Part shown: in pieces, positions 50,685 through 60,187 of the stretch
Layout of the letters: the number at the start of each line of letters is the position of its first letter
Numbering within the stretch: the stretch's first letter is position 1
Source: Streptomyces sp. NBC_00620
Lineage (GTDB): Bacteria > Actinomycetota > Actinomycetes > Streptomycetales > Streptomycetaceae
Assembly: GCF_026341825.1 (NCBI RefSeq)
Contig: NZ_JAPENY010000003.1
Span: forward strand, 496,001-560,000
Direction: 5' to 3'
Length of the DNA: 64,000 nt
The notes under the pieces: model-generated
Databases searched by the model: none
What the model was told of the DNA's origin: nothing
What the model saw: the letters and a program-made list of their open reading frames with translations, nothing else
Position numbers and translations under genes: made by a program

Positions 50685-52271
50685 TCAGACCGTGAACTCC
50701 CGGATCACCACGTTCCGGAACACCGCCTGCCCGTCGATCGTGAACAGCGCCAGTGCGGTGTCGGACGGGTCGGGGAAGGCCTCGGTCGAGTGCACGTACC
50801 GGCCGTCGCCGACGAACATCTCGACGGACGTGCGGTCGACGAGGATCCGCAGGCGGACCGTGCCGGCGGACAGGTCGAACGGCGTGCGGCTCTCCTGCCA
50901 GCGGCCGGAGGTGTCGGGGCTCACGGTGTAACCGCGGTTGACGAAGGCGTAGTCGCCGTAGACCCCCGCGTCGATGTGCCGCCCACCGTCCGAGGACCGC
51001 CGCAACTGGAGGCCGGCGCCCAGCAGTTGGTCCCAGGTGATCTCACAGGTCAGTTCGTACGCGGTACCCGTGTAGTCGAGCGTTCGTGTGCCGTCGACCA
51101 CGATGTCGCCGAGGTCCACCGTGCGCGACACATGGTCGTCCAGGGCCGCCACCGGCTGGGACGCCAGGTAATACGTACCCGACGCGTACTTCAGTCGTAC
51201 CTCGCGGACGATCGAGTCGGTGCCGTTGAAGCCGTCGCACTCGATGGTGGGCGTGGTGTTCGCGTAGTCCCAGTGGTTCATCCAGCCGATCGCATACCGC
51301 GCGTCAGAGTCCAGGACCCCGCTCGCGTCACGTTTATCGAAGGTGACCGCCGCGTACCAGTCCCAGCCGTGGTCCAGCCACTGGGGATCGGACGCGTCGG
51401 CGGTGAAGGTCGTACCGTCGAAGGAACCCGTCCAGTACGCGAACGTGCTCGGCAGCCCGGAGCCCTTGCCGTTGGCGCTGACGCCCAGCACCCATTTCCA
51501 GGTCCCATCGTCCGCCCTGATCCGGAACAGGTCGGGGCACTCCAGGACGCCGATGCCGCCCTTGATGAAGCCGCCGACGTACGTCCACGCCTTGAGGTCG
51601 GCGGAGTGGTAGAAGCCGACTTTGTCGTTCTCGGCGAGCAGCATCACCCACCGCCCGCGCTCCTCGTCCCGGATCACCTTGGGGTCGCGGAAGTCCCGTA
51701 CGCCGGGGTTGGGGAGGACCGGGGCGGTGCCGTGGTTCGTGAAGGTGCGGCCGTCGTCAGTCGAGTAGTACAGGTACTGGGCCTGGGTGACATCGTCGGG
51801 CGCCATGGTGGCGATGACGATCACCGCGCCCGCGCCGAAGCCCGCCGTGTCGTCCGTGTCGACCACCGCCGAGCCGGACCAGACATCGCCGTTGGGGGTC
51901 GTGTCCTTCGGCACGGCGATGCCCCGGTCGGTGAAGGAGACGAGGTCGGTGCTGGTGGCCAGGCGCCAGGCGGTGCCGGCCGAGGTGCCGCCCGTCGAGT
52001 AGTCGGGGTTGTAGAGGTAGTAGTAGTGGTACTCGCCGTCGATCCAGATGGGGCGCTGCGGGTCGTTCATCCACTGGTCGGGGACCGTGAAGTGGTACTC
52101 GGCGCGGTAGCTGCCCGTGCACGCGGCCGTCGCCTCGCGGGGCACCGCCACCGCCGGTCTCACGAGGTCCGGCAGCAGAACACCGGCGGCGCCGGCGGCC
52201 GAGGCCGTCAGCAGCAACCGCCTGGACAGTGTCTCCCCCGGGCCGAGCGAACTCCTCTTCATGCCACGCAT
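50685..52271 (-). CDS. Secreted GH32 fructanase (levanase/inulinase type)
   Basis: A 528-residue glycoside hydrolase 32. The signal peptide carries twin arginines (LSRRLLLTASAAGAAG), so export via Tat is likely. The catalytic residues are Asp70 (WMNDPQ), Asp196 (RDPK) and Glu244 (ECPD). The C-terminal 150 residues are the GH32 beta-sandwich. It releases fructose or short oligosaccharides from levan or inulin outside the cell. ATG 52271 has GGGAG 8 bases upstream. It is divergent from the ABC importer, with shared operators. Confidence 0.9.
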   Translation of the reverse strand: MRGMKRSSLGPGETLSRRLLLTASAAGAAGVLLPDLVRPAVAVPREATAACTGSYRAEYHFTVPDQWMNDPQRPIWIDGEYHYYYLYNPDYSTGGTSAGTAWRLATSTDLVSFTDRGIAVPKDTTPNGDVWSGSAVVDTDDTAGFGAGAVIVIATMAPDDVTQAQYLYYSTDDGRTFTNHGTAPVLPNPGVRDFRDPKVIRDEERGRWVMLLAENDKVGFYHSADLKAWTYVGGFIKGGIGVLECPDLFRIRADDGTWKWVLGVSANGKGSGLPSTFAYWTGSFDGTTFTADASDPQWLDHGWDWYAAVTFDKRDASGVLDSDARYAIGWMNHWDYANTTPTIECDGFNGTDSIVREVRLKYASGTYYLASQPVAALDDHVSRTVDLGDIVVDGTRTLDYTGTAYELTCEITWDQLLGAGLQLRRSSDGGRHIDAGVYGDYAFVNRGYTVSPDTSGRWQESRTPFDLSAGTVRLRILVDRTSVEMFVGDGRYVHSTEAFPDPSDTALALFTIDGQAVFRNVVIREFTV

Positions 52272-52333
52272 CGTGCGGCTCCCTTCCCCGACGTCGTCGT
52301 CGGGACACGGCTCATGTGGTCCGGAACCGTATA

Positions 52334-52349
52334 CCTAACTCGTTAAAGG
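52334..52349. promoter_or_regulatory. LacI-type operator 1
   Basis: CCTAACTCGTTAAAGG with a central CG. Shares CCTAACTCGT with the reverse complement of the site at 52460-52477. It lies 63 bases before the GH32 start. Confidence 0.65.
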
Positions 52350-52413
52350 TCAAGCCCTCACGCAAGCCCTCACGTACCGACCGTTCCCGTAACTTCCCAT
52401 CCGCGCACATCCC

Positions 52414-52443
52414 TTGACAGAGCCGCAGCGGGGTTCCCATCAT
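52414..52443 (+). promoter_or_regulatory. Promoter of the fructan ABC operon
   Basis: TTGACA (52414-52419) and CATCAT (52438-52443) with 18 bases between. The operator at 52460-52477 would lie just downstream of the start site. Confidence 0.5.
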
Positions 52444-52459
52444 CATGGAATCCAACTTC

Positions 52460-52477
52460 GGCTAACACGAGTTAGGC
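52460..52477. promoter_or_regulatory. LacI-type operator 2
   Basis: GGCTAACACGAGTTAGGC, with CTAAC and GTTAG arms around a central CG, the standard form of LacI-family sites. It ends 6 bases before the binding-protein gene start. Confidence 0.7.
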
Positions 52478-52483
52478 TCGCCG

Positions 52484-53893
52484 ATGACCGACTCGCTCCT
52501 CTCCCGACGGGCCCTGCTGCGCTACGGCGCGTACGGCGCCGGAGCCGCCGCTCTCGCCGGGGTCGCGGCCGGCTGGGACCGCCTCACCGCCGCCGACATC
52601 CCCGGCCGCGACGACGGCTCGCTCGTCATCGCCACCCTGGGCTCCGCCTTCAACCCCGAGGCGCAGCGCGCCCTGCACGACGGATTCCACGAGGTCCACC
52701 CCGACATCAGGATCCGCATCAACCCCGTACAGGCCTACGACTGGTCGGACTTCTTCTCCAAGATCCTCACCCAGATCGCCGCGGGCACGGCACCCGACCT
52801 CGTGTACGTCGCCACCGAGGGCGTGCAGCTCTTCGCCCAGCGGCTCGGCGTACCGCTGGACAGGTGGGCGAAGCGGGACGCGGCCGAGCTGCGCACGTAC
52901 TTCGCCGACGTCCATCCCTCGCTGGTCGAGTCGATGATGTACGAGGGGAGCCTCTACCAGCTGCCGGTCGAGTTCAACGCGGCCGACATGTACCTCAACA
53001 GCCGGGTCCTCGAACGCGCGGGCGCCGACCTCCCCGACGACGACTGGACCCACGACGACTTCACCACGCTGCTGCGAGCGATGAAACGCAGCAACGGCGA
53101 CGGGTTCACCCCGTACTTCTGGACCAACCGGCTGTGGGGCGGAGTGGTCCCCTGGCTCTTCGCCAACGACACCAACCTCCTCACCGAGTCCAAGGCCCCC
53201 GGCGGCGACTGGCTCTGGAACTCCTTCTATCCCGAGGCACAGCGGCGCGGCCGGGGCGGCGGCTACCGGTGGACGACACCCCTGGCCGACTCCGACCGCG
53301 TCGCAGAGGTCTACGACTACCTCTCCTCCCTCGTCCAGGAGGACCTGTGCACCCGGCCGGAGGGCGGCGACGGCCGCAACCTGGTCGGCGTCTTCTCCAC
53401 CGGCCGCGTCGGTGCCACGCCCGCGGGCGGCTTCTGGGCGGGCGGCCTGCATGAGGCGGGCATGAAACCGGCCGACTACGACGTGCGGTACTTCCCGCGC
53501 TGGCGTACCCGGCGTCACCAGTTCGGCGCCGCCGGGTACGCGATGCTGCGCACGTCGAAGTTGCGGGACGAGGCCTGGGAGTTCATCAAGTACACCGCCC
53601 GCAAGGACGTGATGACCCAGCTCTTCGCGGCCAACCAGACCACTCCGGCCCGCCGCTCCATGGTCGACGAGGCCCGCTACCGGGAGACAGGACCGGCCCA
53701 CTGGCAGGTCTTCTACGACACCCTCGACAAGATCCCCACCACCGGCCCGATCCCGGCCCCGCCGCAGGTCAACGAGGTCGAGCAGCTGCTGATCAAGCAC
53801 ACCGGAACCGCCCTCGCGAGCCCCGGCGCGGTGCGTCCCGCGCTGCGCCGGCTGCAGGGGGACCTGGAAAAGGCCATGGAGCGTGAAGTGTGA
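52484..53893 (+). CDS. Sugar ABC transporter substrate-binding protein
   Basis: A 469-residue extracellular binding protein of the family 1 (CUT1) type. The N-terminus has twin arginines (SRRALLRYGAYGAG), suggesting Tat export. The mature part shows NPEAQRALHDGFHEVHPDIR, then ILTQIAAGTAPDLVYVATEG. It should bind fructo-oligosaccharides. ATG 52484 is weakly supported by AGG upstream. The permease genes follow, overlapping by 4 bases (GTGA). Confidence 0.88.
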   Translation: MTDSLLSRRALLRYGAYGAGAAALAGVAAGWDRLTAADIPGRDDGSLVIATLGSAFNPEAQRALHDGFHEVHPDIRIRINPVQAYDWSDFFSKILTQIAAGTAPDLVYVATEGVQLFAQRLGVPLDRWAKRDAAELRTYFADVHPSLVESMMYEGSLYQLPVEFNAADMYLNSRVLERAGADLPDDDWTHDDFTTLLRAMKRSNGDGFTPYFWTNRLWGGVVPWLFANDTNLLTESKAPGGDWLWNSFYPEAQRRGRGGGYRWTTPLADSDRVAEVYDYLSSLVQEDLCTRPEGGDGRNLVGVFSTGRVGATPAGGFWAGGLHEAGMKPADYDVRYFPRWRTRRHQFGAAGYAMLRTSKLRDEAWEFIKYTARKDVMTQLFAANQTTPARRSMVDEARYRETGPAHWQVFYDTLDKIPTTGPIPAPPQVNEVEQLLIKHTGTALASPGAVRPALRRLQGDLEKAMEREV

Positions 53894-54885
53894 CGAACAC
53901 CGAGATCAGGCCCGTGGGGCCGGAGCCCGCCCGCACCCGCAGGAGCCGCAGGAACCGCGGGACCGGTCGGACCCGTAAGGCATCCGAGTCCACGGCCGCC
54001 ACCACCATCCGCACCCGGGGCACCCGCCTCCTCGCCGTACTGTTCCTCGCGCCCACCGTCGTCGGCATCGTCGTCTTCACGGTCGTACCGATCGTCGGCT
54101 CGGTCGTCCTCAGCTTCTTCCAGTGGGACGTGATCGACGACCCGCGGTGGACCGGAGCGGCCAACTACCGGGAGATCCTGACCGATTCGACGGTCCTCGT
54201 CTCCTTCCGCAACACGCTCGTCTTCATGGTGCTCGCGGTCGCACTCCAGTTGCTGATCGCGCTCGTGCTGGCGATCGCGGTGAACGGCCGGATGCCCAAG
54301 TGGCTGCGGTCCGTGTTCCGTTCGGCGTTCTTCTTCCCGCTGGTGCTGTCCGCCGCGTCCATCTCGGTGGTGATGAAGTACCTGTTCAACCAGGACTTCG
54401 GCCCCGTGAACTGGCTGCTCGGCACGGTCGGTATCCCCTCGGTCCCCTGGCTGACCTCGGAGAACGGGGCGATGGCGGCCGTGGTCCTGGCGTACGTCTG
54501 GCAGCAGTTCGGCTTCTCGTTCCTGCTGTTCGTCGGCGGCCTGAACAACATCCCGCAAGAGGTGCACGAGGCGGCTTCGCTGGACGGCGCGAGCGGGGTG
54601 CGCAAACACCTCGCCATCACCCTGCCGCTGCTCTCGCCCACGCTCCTTGTGGCGTCCGTGGTCGGCATCATCAACGCCCTCCAGGTCTTCGAGCAGCCGT
54701 ACGTCCTCACGGCGGGCGGTCCCGGCGACTCGACGCGCACGGTCGTGATGGTCATCTACGAGACGGCCTTCGAGCAGCTCCGCTTCGGCGAGGCGTCCGC
54801 CGTGGGCGTCCTGCTCTTCGCCCTGATCATGGCGGTCACCGCACTCCAGTTCCGGCTCAGCCGGCGTTACGTCCACTACCAGTGA
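53890..54885 (+). CDS. Sugar ABC transporter permease 1 (MalF type)
   Basis: A 331-residue permease. A polar, Arg/Thr-rich N-terminus is followed by six hydrophobic helices, and the EAA loop VHEAASLDGASGVRKHLAIT. GTG 53890 overlaps the binding-protein stop. It pairs with the next permease. No ATPase is in the operon, so a shared multi-sugar ATPase elsewhere (MsiK type) is probably used. Confidence 0.9.
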   Translation: MTNTEIRPVGPEPARTRRSRRNRGTGRTRKASESTAATTIRTRGTRLLAVLFLAPTVVGIVVFTVVPIVGSVVLSFFQWDVIDDPRWTGAANYREILTDSTVLVSFRNTLVFMVLAVALQLLIALVLAIAVNGRMPKWLRSVFRSAFFFPLVLSAASISVVMKYLFNQDFGPVNWLLGTVGIPSVPWLTSENGAMAAVVLAYVWQQFGFSFLLFVGGLNNIPQEVHEAASLDGASGVRKHLAITLPLLSPTLLVASVVGIINALQVFEQPYVLTAGGPGDSTRTVVMVIYETAFEQLRFGEASAVGVLLFALIMAVTALQFRLSRRYVHYQ

Positions 54886-54899
54886 GCCGGGTGAGTCAG

Positions 54900-55811
54900 A
54901 TGAGTACGAGTTCCCTCTCGGGTTCGATATCGGGTTCGGCATCGGGTTCGATGCCGGGTCCCCGCACGAGCGTCACCGCGTCACGCGTACGGCACGGCCT
55001 GGCGCCCTGGGGCCGGATCGCGGGCCTGGCGCTGTGCGCGCTGTTGACGCTCGGCCCGGTCATCTGGACGGTGTCGACGTCACTGCGCACGCCGGCGGAG
55101 TCCTTCGACCTGCCGCCGAAGATCATCCCCACGGCCCCCACCGTCGACGCCTACCGCGGGGTCTTCGACCAGATCGACGTCTGGCTGTACGCACTGAACT
55201 CCACCCTGGTGACCGCGCTGATCGCGGCCGGCCAGATGATCACCGCGGGCCTGGCGGGCTATGCCTTCGCCCGCCTCGAATTCCGCTTCAAGAAGCCGCT
55301 GTTCGCGCTGGTCCTGGCCACGATGATGGTGCCGTTGCAGGTCACGATGGTCCCGGTCTTCCTGGAACTGAAGACGATGGGTCTGACCGACACCCTGCTC
55401 GGCCTCATCGTCCCGGCCTTCCCGACGGCCTTCGGCACCTTCCTGATGCGCCAGTACTTCCTGGGCATGCCGAAGGACCTGGGCGAGGCGGCGATGATCG
55501 ACGGCGCGGGTCCGTGGCGCGTCTTCCGGTCGGTGTACGCCCCCTTGGCGGCCCCCGGTCTCGCCATCGTCGGCGTGCTGGCCTTCAACTACCACTGGAA
55601 CGAGTTCTTCCGGCCGCTGATCCTCGAAACCTCCACCGAGAACCTCACGCTGCCCCTGGGCCTGGTCTCCCTCCAGGGCAACCTCGGCACCGGCTCGATC
55701 TCCGTCGTCCTCGCCGGAGTCGTCCTCTCCATGATCCCCGCCGTCGTCGTGTTCGTCGTCGGCCAGCGCCCTCTGCGCGAGGGCATCACATCCGCAGGAG
55801 TCAATCGTTGA
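54900..55811 (+). CDS. Sugar ABC transporter permease 2 (MalG type)
   Basis: A 303-residue permease with six helices and the EAA loop LGEAAMIDGAGPWRVFRSVY. The first 20 residues are a Ser/Gly repeat (SLSGSISGSASGSMPG). ATG 54900 is used; GTG 54891 is also possible. It is 14 bases after the first permease and overlaps the GH32 gene by four bases (TTGA). Confidence 0.9.
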   Translation: MSTSSLSGSISGSASGSMPGPRTSVTASRVRHGLAPWGRIAGLALCALLTLGPVIWTVSTSLRTPAESFDLPPKIIPTAPTVDAYRGVFDQIDVWLYALNSTLVTALIAAGQMITAGLAGYAFARLEFRFKKPLFALVLATMMVPLQVTMVPVFLELKTMGLTDTLLGLIVPAFPTAFGTFLMRQYFLGMPKDLGEAAMIDGAGPWRVFRSVYAPLAAPGLAIVGVLAFNYHWNEFFRPLILETSTENLTLPLGLVSLQGNLGTGSISVVLAGVVLSMIPAVVVFVVGQRPLREGITSAGVNR

Positions 55812-57217
55812 GTTCCGTGAGCCGGTCGACCGACGCCAACAGCCCGCGTTTCAGGGTCCGCCCGCCGGCAAACTGGATGAACGACCCGAACGGCCCGTTC
55901 CGTTGGGGCGATCGATACCACCTCTTCTACCAGCACAACCCCGACGCCCCCGTGCACACGAACGTTCACTGGGGCCATGCCTCCAGCCCTGACCTCGCCC
56001 ACTGGGACGACCACGGGATCGCCCTGCGCCCCACGCCCGACGGCCCGGACGAGGCGGGCTGCTGGTCCGGCTGCGTGGTGGACGACGGTGGTGTACCGAC
56101 AGCGGTGTACTCCGGGATCGACCACGACCACCAGGGCCTGAGCGCGATCTGTCTCGCCGTGGCCGAGGACGACGGCCTCCAGAGGTGGAAGCAACTGCCG
56201 GTGCCGGTGGTCGCCGGCCCACCACCCGGCCTGGACGTGACGATGTTCCGGGACCCTTTCGTCTTCCGCTTCGCCGGACGCCGCTGGGCGCTGATGGGCG
56301 CCGGCCACGCCGACGGCACCCCGTCCGTCCTGGTGTACGACTGTGAGGACCTGTACGACTGGCGGTTCGCCGGGGTCCTGCTGGACGGCCGGGACCCGGC
56401 GGCGGCCCGCGCCTTCGGCAAGCGGGCGATCGGCTGGGAGTGCCCGCAGTTGTGGGCGACCCCCGGGGGCGACTGGGTGCTGGCGGTGGCCCTGTGGGAC
56501 GGCGACCCGCTGAGCACCGCGTACGTCACGGGCCGTCTGGTGGAACAGGCGGACGCTGGACCGAGGTTCGCGGCCGGTACGGGCGGCGGCCCGCTGGACC
56601 TCGGCCGTGACTTCTACGCCCCCTCCGTCCTCCAGGACACGGAGTCCGGCCGCGCCCTGCTCTGGGGCTGGTCCTGGGAGTCACGCCCGCCCGAGGAGGT
56701 GGACCGCGCGGGCTGGTCCGGCGTCCTCACGGCACCCCGGGTGATGGACACCCACGAGGACGGCACGCTACGGGTCGTACCGGCTCCGGAGCTCGAACTA
56801 CTGCGAGCGGCCGTCCCGTTCACGGCCGCACCAGGACCGCACCGGCCACTCCCCCTCGCGTACGACCTGCTGGTGACCGCCCGTTCAGCGGCGACCGTGA
56901 GTCTGCTGCGGGCCGCGTCCGGGGCCGAACTGACCGTGCGACTCGACCCGGCGTCCGGCACGGTGACCCTGGACCGCACGGCCTGGCCACGCTCCCGCCC
57001 GGACGGCACGGCCCCCCTGGTCCTGGCGACCCCGCCGGGCGAGACCCTCACCGTACGGATCCTCGTGGACGGCTCCCTGCTGGAACTGTTCGCGGGTGAC
57101 CGGGCGACGGCCACGGAACGGGTGTACCGACGGGACGACGACATCGCGGAGCTCACCGTGTCGGGGACGGACGTCGAGGTCACGGGCTGGGAGCTGGTCC
57201 CACCGAACCCCGCGTGA
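55808..57217 (+). CDS. Intracellular GH32 beta-fructosidase
   Basis: A 469-residue GH32 enzyme without signal peptide. The catalytic residues are Asp26 (WMNDPNG), Asp149 (RDPF) and Glu211 (WECPQL). It should split imported fructo-oligosaccharides or sucrose. A TTG at 55808 overlaps the previous stop and has GGAG 7 bases upstream; GTG 55817 is too far. Its final 38 bases overlap the convergent LacI gene. Confidence 0.9.
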   Translation: MSSVSRSTDANSPRFRVRPPANWMNDPNGPFRWGDRYHLFYQHNPDAPVHTNVHWGHASSPDLAHWDDHGIALRPTPDGPDEAGCWSGCVVDDGGVPTAVYSGIDHDHQGLSAICLAVAEDDGLQRWKQLPVPVVAGPPPGLDVTMFRDPFVFRFAGRRWALMGAGHADGTPSVLVYDCEDLYDWRFAGVLLDGRDPAAARAFGKRAIGWECPQLWATPGGDWVLAVALWDGDPLSTAYVTGRLVEQADAGPRFAAGTGGGPLDLGRDFYAPSVLQDTESGRALLWGWSWESRPPEEVDRAGWSGVLTAPRVMDTHEDGTLRVVPAPELELLRAAVPFTAAPGPHRPLPLAYDLLVTARSAATVSLLRAASGAELTVRLDPASGTVTLDRTAWPRSRPDGTAPLVLATPPGETLTVRILVDGSLLELFAGDRATATERVYRRDDDIAELTVSGTDVEVTGWELVPPNPA

Positions 57218-58244
57218 CGACGGGGCACTCCAGCCGCCGGGTGGTGACCGGCGGCGCGGTCCCGCTGTCGATGGCGTCCAGGAGCAGGCGGACGGCCGTC
57301 TCTCCCATCGCGCGATGGGGCAGAGCGACCGTGGTGAGGGGCGGGCTGAGGAAAGCCGCCATGTGTTCCTGGTCGTCATAGCCGACGACGGACAGCTCGG
57401 CGGGCACGTCGAGGCCCAGGCGCGCGGCGGCGTGGAGGACGCCCGCGGCCACCCGGTCGTTGTAACAGACGATCCCCGTGGGCCGCCGGTGGGCGGGAAC
57501 ACCGTCCAGCAGCCGCAAGGCTCCCTCGTACCCGGCGGAGATCTCCCCTCCCGTGCGCACGACCCAGTCCTTCCCAGCCGTCAGCCCCACCGTCCGCAGC
57601 GCGTCCCGGAAGCCGCGCAGCCGTTCCGCGGTCGCGATGTCGTCGAGACCGCCCACCAGGGCGACACGGCGGTGGCCCGCGTCGAGAAGGACGCGCGCGG
57701 CACTGCGGCCACCGGCCCGCTCGGCGGGGATGACGGCCGGGAGGGAGCCATCCTCGGGGAGACAGTTGGCGAACACGGCGAACGTGCGGTGCAGCCCTTC
57801 CGGGACTCGGGCGCGGCGCAACGACAGCGCGGCGTAGATGATCCCGTCGACCCTCCGGTCGAGCAGTTCGGCGACAGCCGCGTCCTCGGCGACCGGGTCC
57901 TGCCCGGAGTCGACGGTGAGCACCAGGTGCTCACTGCTCCACGCCATGTCCATGGCCCCGCGCAGCAGCCGCCCGGCGAACGGCGAGGTGGCGATCTCGT
58001 CCGTGACCAGACCGATCACGGCGGTACGACTCCGGCGCAGGCCACGGGCGACCGCGTTCGGCCGGTAGCCGAGCTGTTCGGCCGCCTTGCGGATCTTCTC
58101 CTGCGTCTCGGCGGAGAGGTTGCCCTGGGCACGCCCGTTGAAGACGAAGGACACGGCCGTGTGCGACACCCCGGCGAGCCGGGCGACGTCCCGCGAGGTC
58201 GCCCGCTCAGCCCCGCCACCCCGCGTCTTCTCCACCCCGCCCAT
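57180..58244 (-). CDS. LacI-family transcription regulator
   Basis: A 354-residue regulator. The DNA-binding helix-turn-helix is at residues 18-37 (RDVARLAGVSHTAVSFVFNG) and the sugar-binding domain follows (VIGLVTDEIATSPFAGRLLR, then VALVGGLDDIATAERLRGFR). ATG 58244 is used. It is convergent with and overlaps the GH32 gene. It should regulate the fructan genes. A perfect palindrome lies just upstream of its start. Confidence 0.9.
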   Translation of the reverse strand: MGGVEKTRGGGAERATSRDVARLAGVSHTAVSFVFNGRAQGNLSAETQEKIRKAAEQLGYRPNAVARGLRRSRTAVIGLVTDEIATSPFAGRLLRGAMDMAWSSEHLVLTVDSGQDPVAEDAAVAELLDRRVDGIIYAALSLRRARVPEGLHRTFAVFANCLPEDGSLPAVIPAERAGGRSAARVLLDAGHRRVALVGGLDDIATAERLRGFRDALRTVGLTAGKDWVVRTGGEISAGYEGALRLLDGVPAHRRPTGIVCYNDRVAAGVLHAAARLGLDVPAELSVVGYDDQEHMAAFLSPPLTTVALPHRAMGETAVRLLLDAIDSGTAPPVTTRRLECPVVTRGSVGPAPSP

Positions 58245-58260
58245 GCCTCGTCCCCGCCGA

Positions 58261-58280
58261 CTTTGCCTGATCAGGCAAAG
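58261..58280. promoter_or_regulatory. Perfect palindrome before the LacI gene
   Basis: CTTTGCCTGATCAGGCAAAG, a perfect 20-base palindrome, 16 bases upstream of the regulator start. A TAGGCT box overlaps its edge (minus strand), so bound protein would block transcription. It fits self-regulation. Confidence 0.75.
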
Positions 58281-59078
58281 CCTACCCGCGGGAGATGTTG
58301 CTGAGCCCGCCGCCGCAGATCGAATGGGACACCGCGGTGGAACAGCCGCTGACCTCGGCACGCCGGGGTGCAAGTCGCCGTGCGACCGTGGACGCCCGAC
58401 CGCCGCCCCTCGCGGCTGTCAGCACGCCTCGACGAGACTCGGCCTCGACCACATGCTGACGCCGGACCGGCGGGCGCTCGACGTGCTGAGGGTTGAAGTG
58501 CGCACCGGAGACGGGACCGAGAAGGCGCTCGCGCCGTCGGGGTCTACCGCCTGCGGCACGACGGCGGCTTCGCCATCGCGCCCTCCTCGCCGACGCCTAC
58601 GGCATCACCACCACCTCAGAATGGCCTCAACGCCGCAGCAGAGCCGACCGGAACACACCTCACCAGCTACGTTTTCGGGCGCATACGCGCAGGTCAGAGC
58701 AGCATCAGCCGACACAGAGCAACCTGGCGTCAAACTCGCGAGCAGCGGACTCAGTCCGTTGAGCGGGAGTTGACGGTCCGACACCCCGTGTCCACTACGA
58801 GCCACACACGACCTCTCCGGCTCGTCTCGGGGAGGGCAGCGACGACATCCATGCACGTCGTGGCATCGGGCCAGAACTCGCGCGCAGCGGAGTTCCCTAC
58901 CGAGGAAGAGGTTTCCGCCCTCTTCGCCCGAGGATGGAGCCGCACCGCGTCTTCGCAGGTCAGCCGCCTGATCTCAGGGTATCGCTCCCCTTCCCCAATC
59001 CGCCCACCCCGCCCAAGCCCGTAGCGACCGGGTCGCTCAGGGACCGGGGCCAACCGGCCACCACCCCGGCGCGGCCCG
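58281..59078. other. Intergenic region without a credible gene
   Basis: About 800 bases with no convincing frame. It has a hairpin (CGGAC TCA GTCCG at 58746-58758) and no clear promoter. It may hold decayed sequence. Confidence 0.45.
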
Positions 59079-60179
59079 TCAAAAACGTCGCATGTGGTCC
59101 TGTACGCCCTGGCCGTAGTCGGTCGGCGTCCCCTCGTAGCCGGTGATCAGGGCGGGGAAAGCGGCGCAGTCGTAGGTGGTCCAGGCCCAGGCGAGGTAGC
59201 CGGTGCGGTGGGCGTCGAGCCAGTTCATCAGGGTGGTGACGTGGTCGGCTCGGCAGTCGGTCTGGCCGATCTCGGTGACGACCACGGGGGTACGGGTCAG
59301 CAGGGGCACGATGTCGCGGTTCCAGCAGGCGGGTGTGTTGCAGGGGTTCTTGTCATACGCGTGCCAGGAGGCAGCGAGGTTGCCGGTCGGGTCGGCGGGT
59401 CGATGGCGGTGCCACTGGGACAGATCGTGGGCGTAGTTGATGCCTGCGAGCAGGATGACGTTCTTGGCGCCGGTGCCGCGTACCGTCTTCACGAGGGTGT
59501 CCATGCCGACGGGCCGGTATGCGGAGATGCCCGGTGCGCAGGCGGCTCCGCCGTCGCGCCAGCACATCCATGCCGTGGCGGTGTCCGGCAGGGCGCGATC
59601 GGGGAACGGTTCGTTGTAGAGGTCAAGGACGACGGCAGTGTTGTCCTTGAACGTCTCGGCCACCGACCGCCAGAACGGTACGGCTCCCGCGTCGGGCATC
59701 GGTTTCGCGCACACCGCTCGCGCCGTGGCGCACTGCGTGTCGGGGCCGGTGTAGCGGCCCTCGGACCAGTGCAGGTCGAGGACGGGTGTCATGCCGTTTC
59801 GGTCGAGCAGGTCGACGTACCGGCGTACGGCGCTTCGGTAGGTGTCGGCGGATACAGTGCCGCGGGTGTACGCGGCACCGTTCCAGCAGGCCGAGTTGAG
59901 CGGCACGCGTACGGCCTTGACGTGCCAGTCCTTCATCGCGGCCACGGCGTCGTCGTCCATGGGGCCGTCCCACACACCGCCCATGCCCTTCGCGCAGGCG
60001 TACTCCCCTCCGGGACGGTTCACACCCCGCAGGACGACCGGCGCTCCCGTCCCGTCGACGAGCCGACTGCCCTCGACATGGAGCCGGGGCGCGGTCCGTG
60101 TGAGGTGCGGAACGGGCCCGGCGATCCCGAGAGTCAGAAAGGCCGCGAGGGCGAGACCCAGGACAATGAGACGCGACAT
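59079..60179 (-). CDS. GH5 family secreted endoglucanase
   Basis: A 366-residue glycoside hydrolase 5. A signal peptide (about residues 1-21) precedes the catalytic domain, with the acid/base Glu190 in LYNEPF and the nucleophile Glu303 in VTEIGQ. No carbohydrate-binding module is present. It should cleave a beta-1,4-glucan or mannan. It ends the three-gene minus cluster with the unknown Tat protein and the acyltransferase/glycosyltransferase, where it might trim the polymer made by the latter. Confidence 0.87.
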   Translation of the reverse strand: MSRLIVLGLALAAFLTLGIAGPVPHLTRTAPRLHVEGSRLVDGTGAPVVLRGVNRPGGEYACAKGMGGVWDGPMDDDAVAAMKDWHVKAVRVPLNSACWNGAAYTRGTVSADTYRSAVRRYVDLLDRNGMTPVLDLHWSEGRYTGPDTQCATARAVCAKPMPDAGAVPFWRSVAETFKDNTAVVLDLYNEPFPDRALPDTATAWMCWRDGGAACAPGISAYRPVGMDTLVKTVRGTGAKNVILLAGINYAHDLSQWHRHRPADPTGNLAASWHAYDKNPCNTPACWNRDIVPLLTRTPVVVTEIGQTDCRADHVTTLMNWLDAHRTGYLAWAWTTYDCAAFPALITGYEGTPTDYGQGVQDHMRRF

Positions 60180-60187
60180 GAGACCGG

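Noticed and set aside
58087..58773. Plus-strand frame across the LacI gene start
   Set aside because: It covers the LacI coding region in reverse and continues in low-complexity sequence without a ribosome site.
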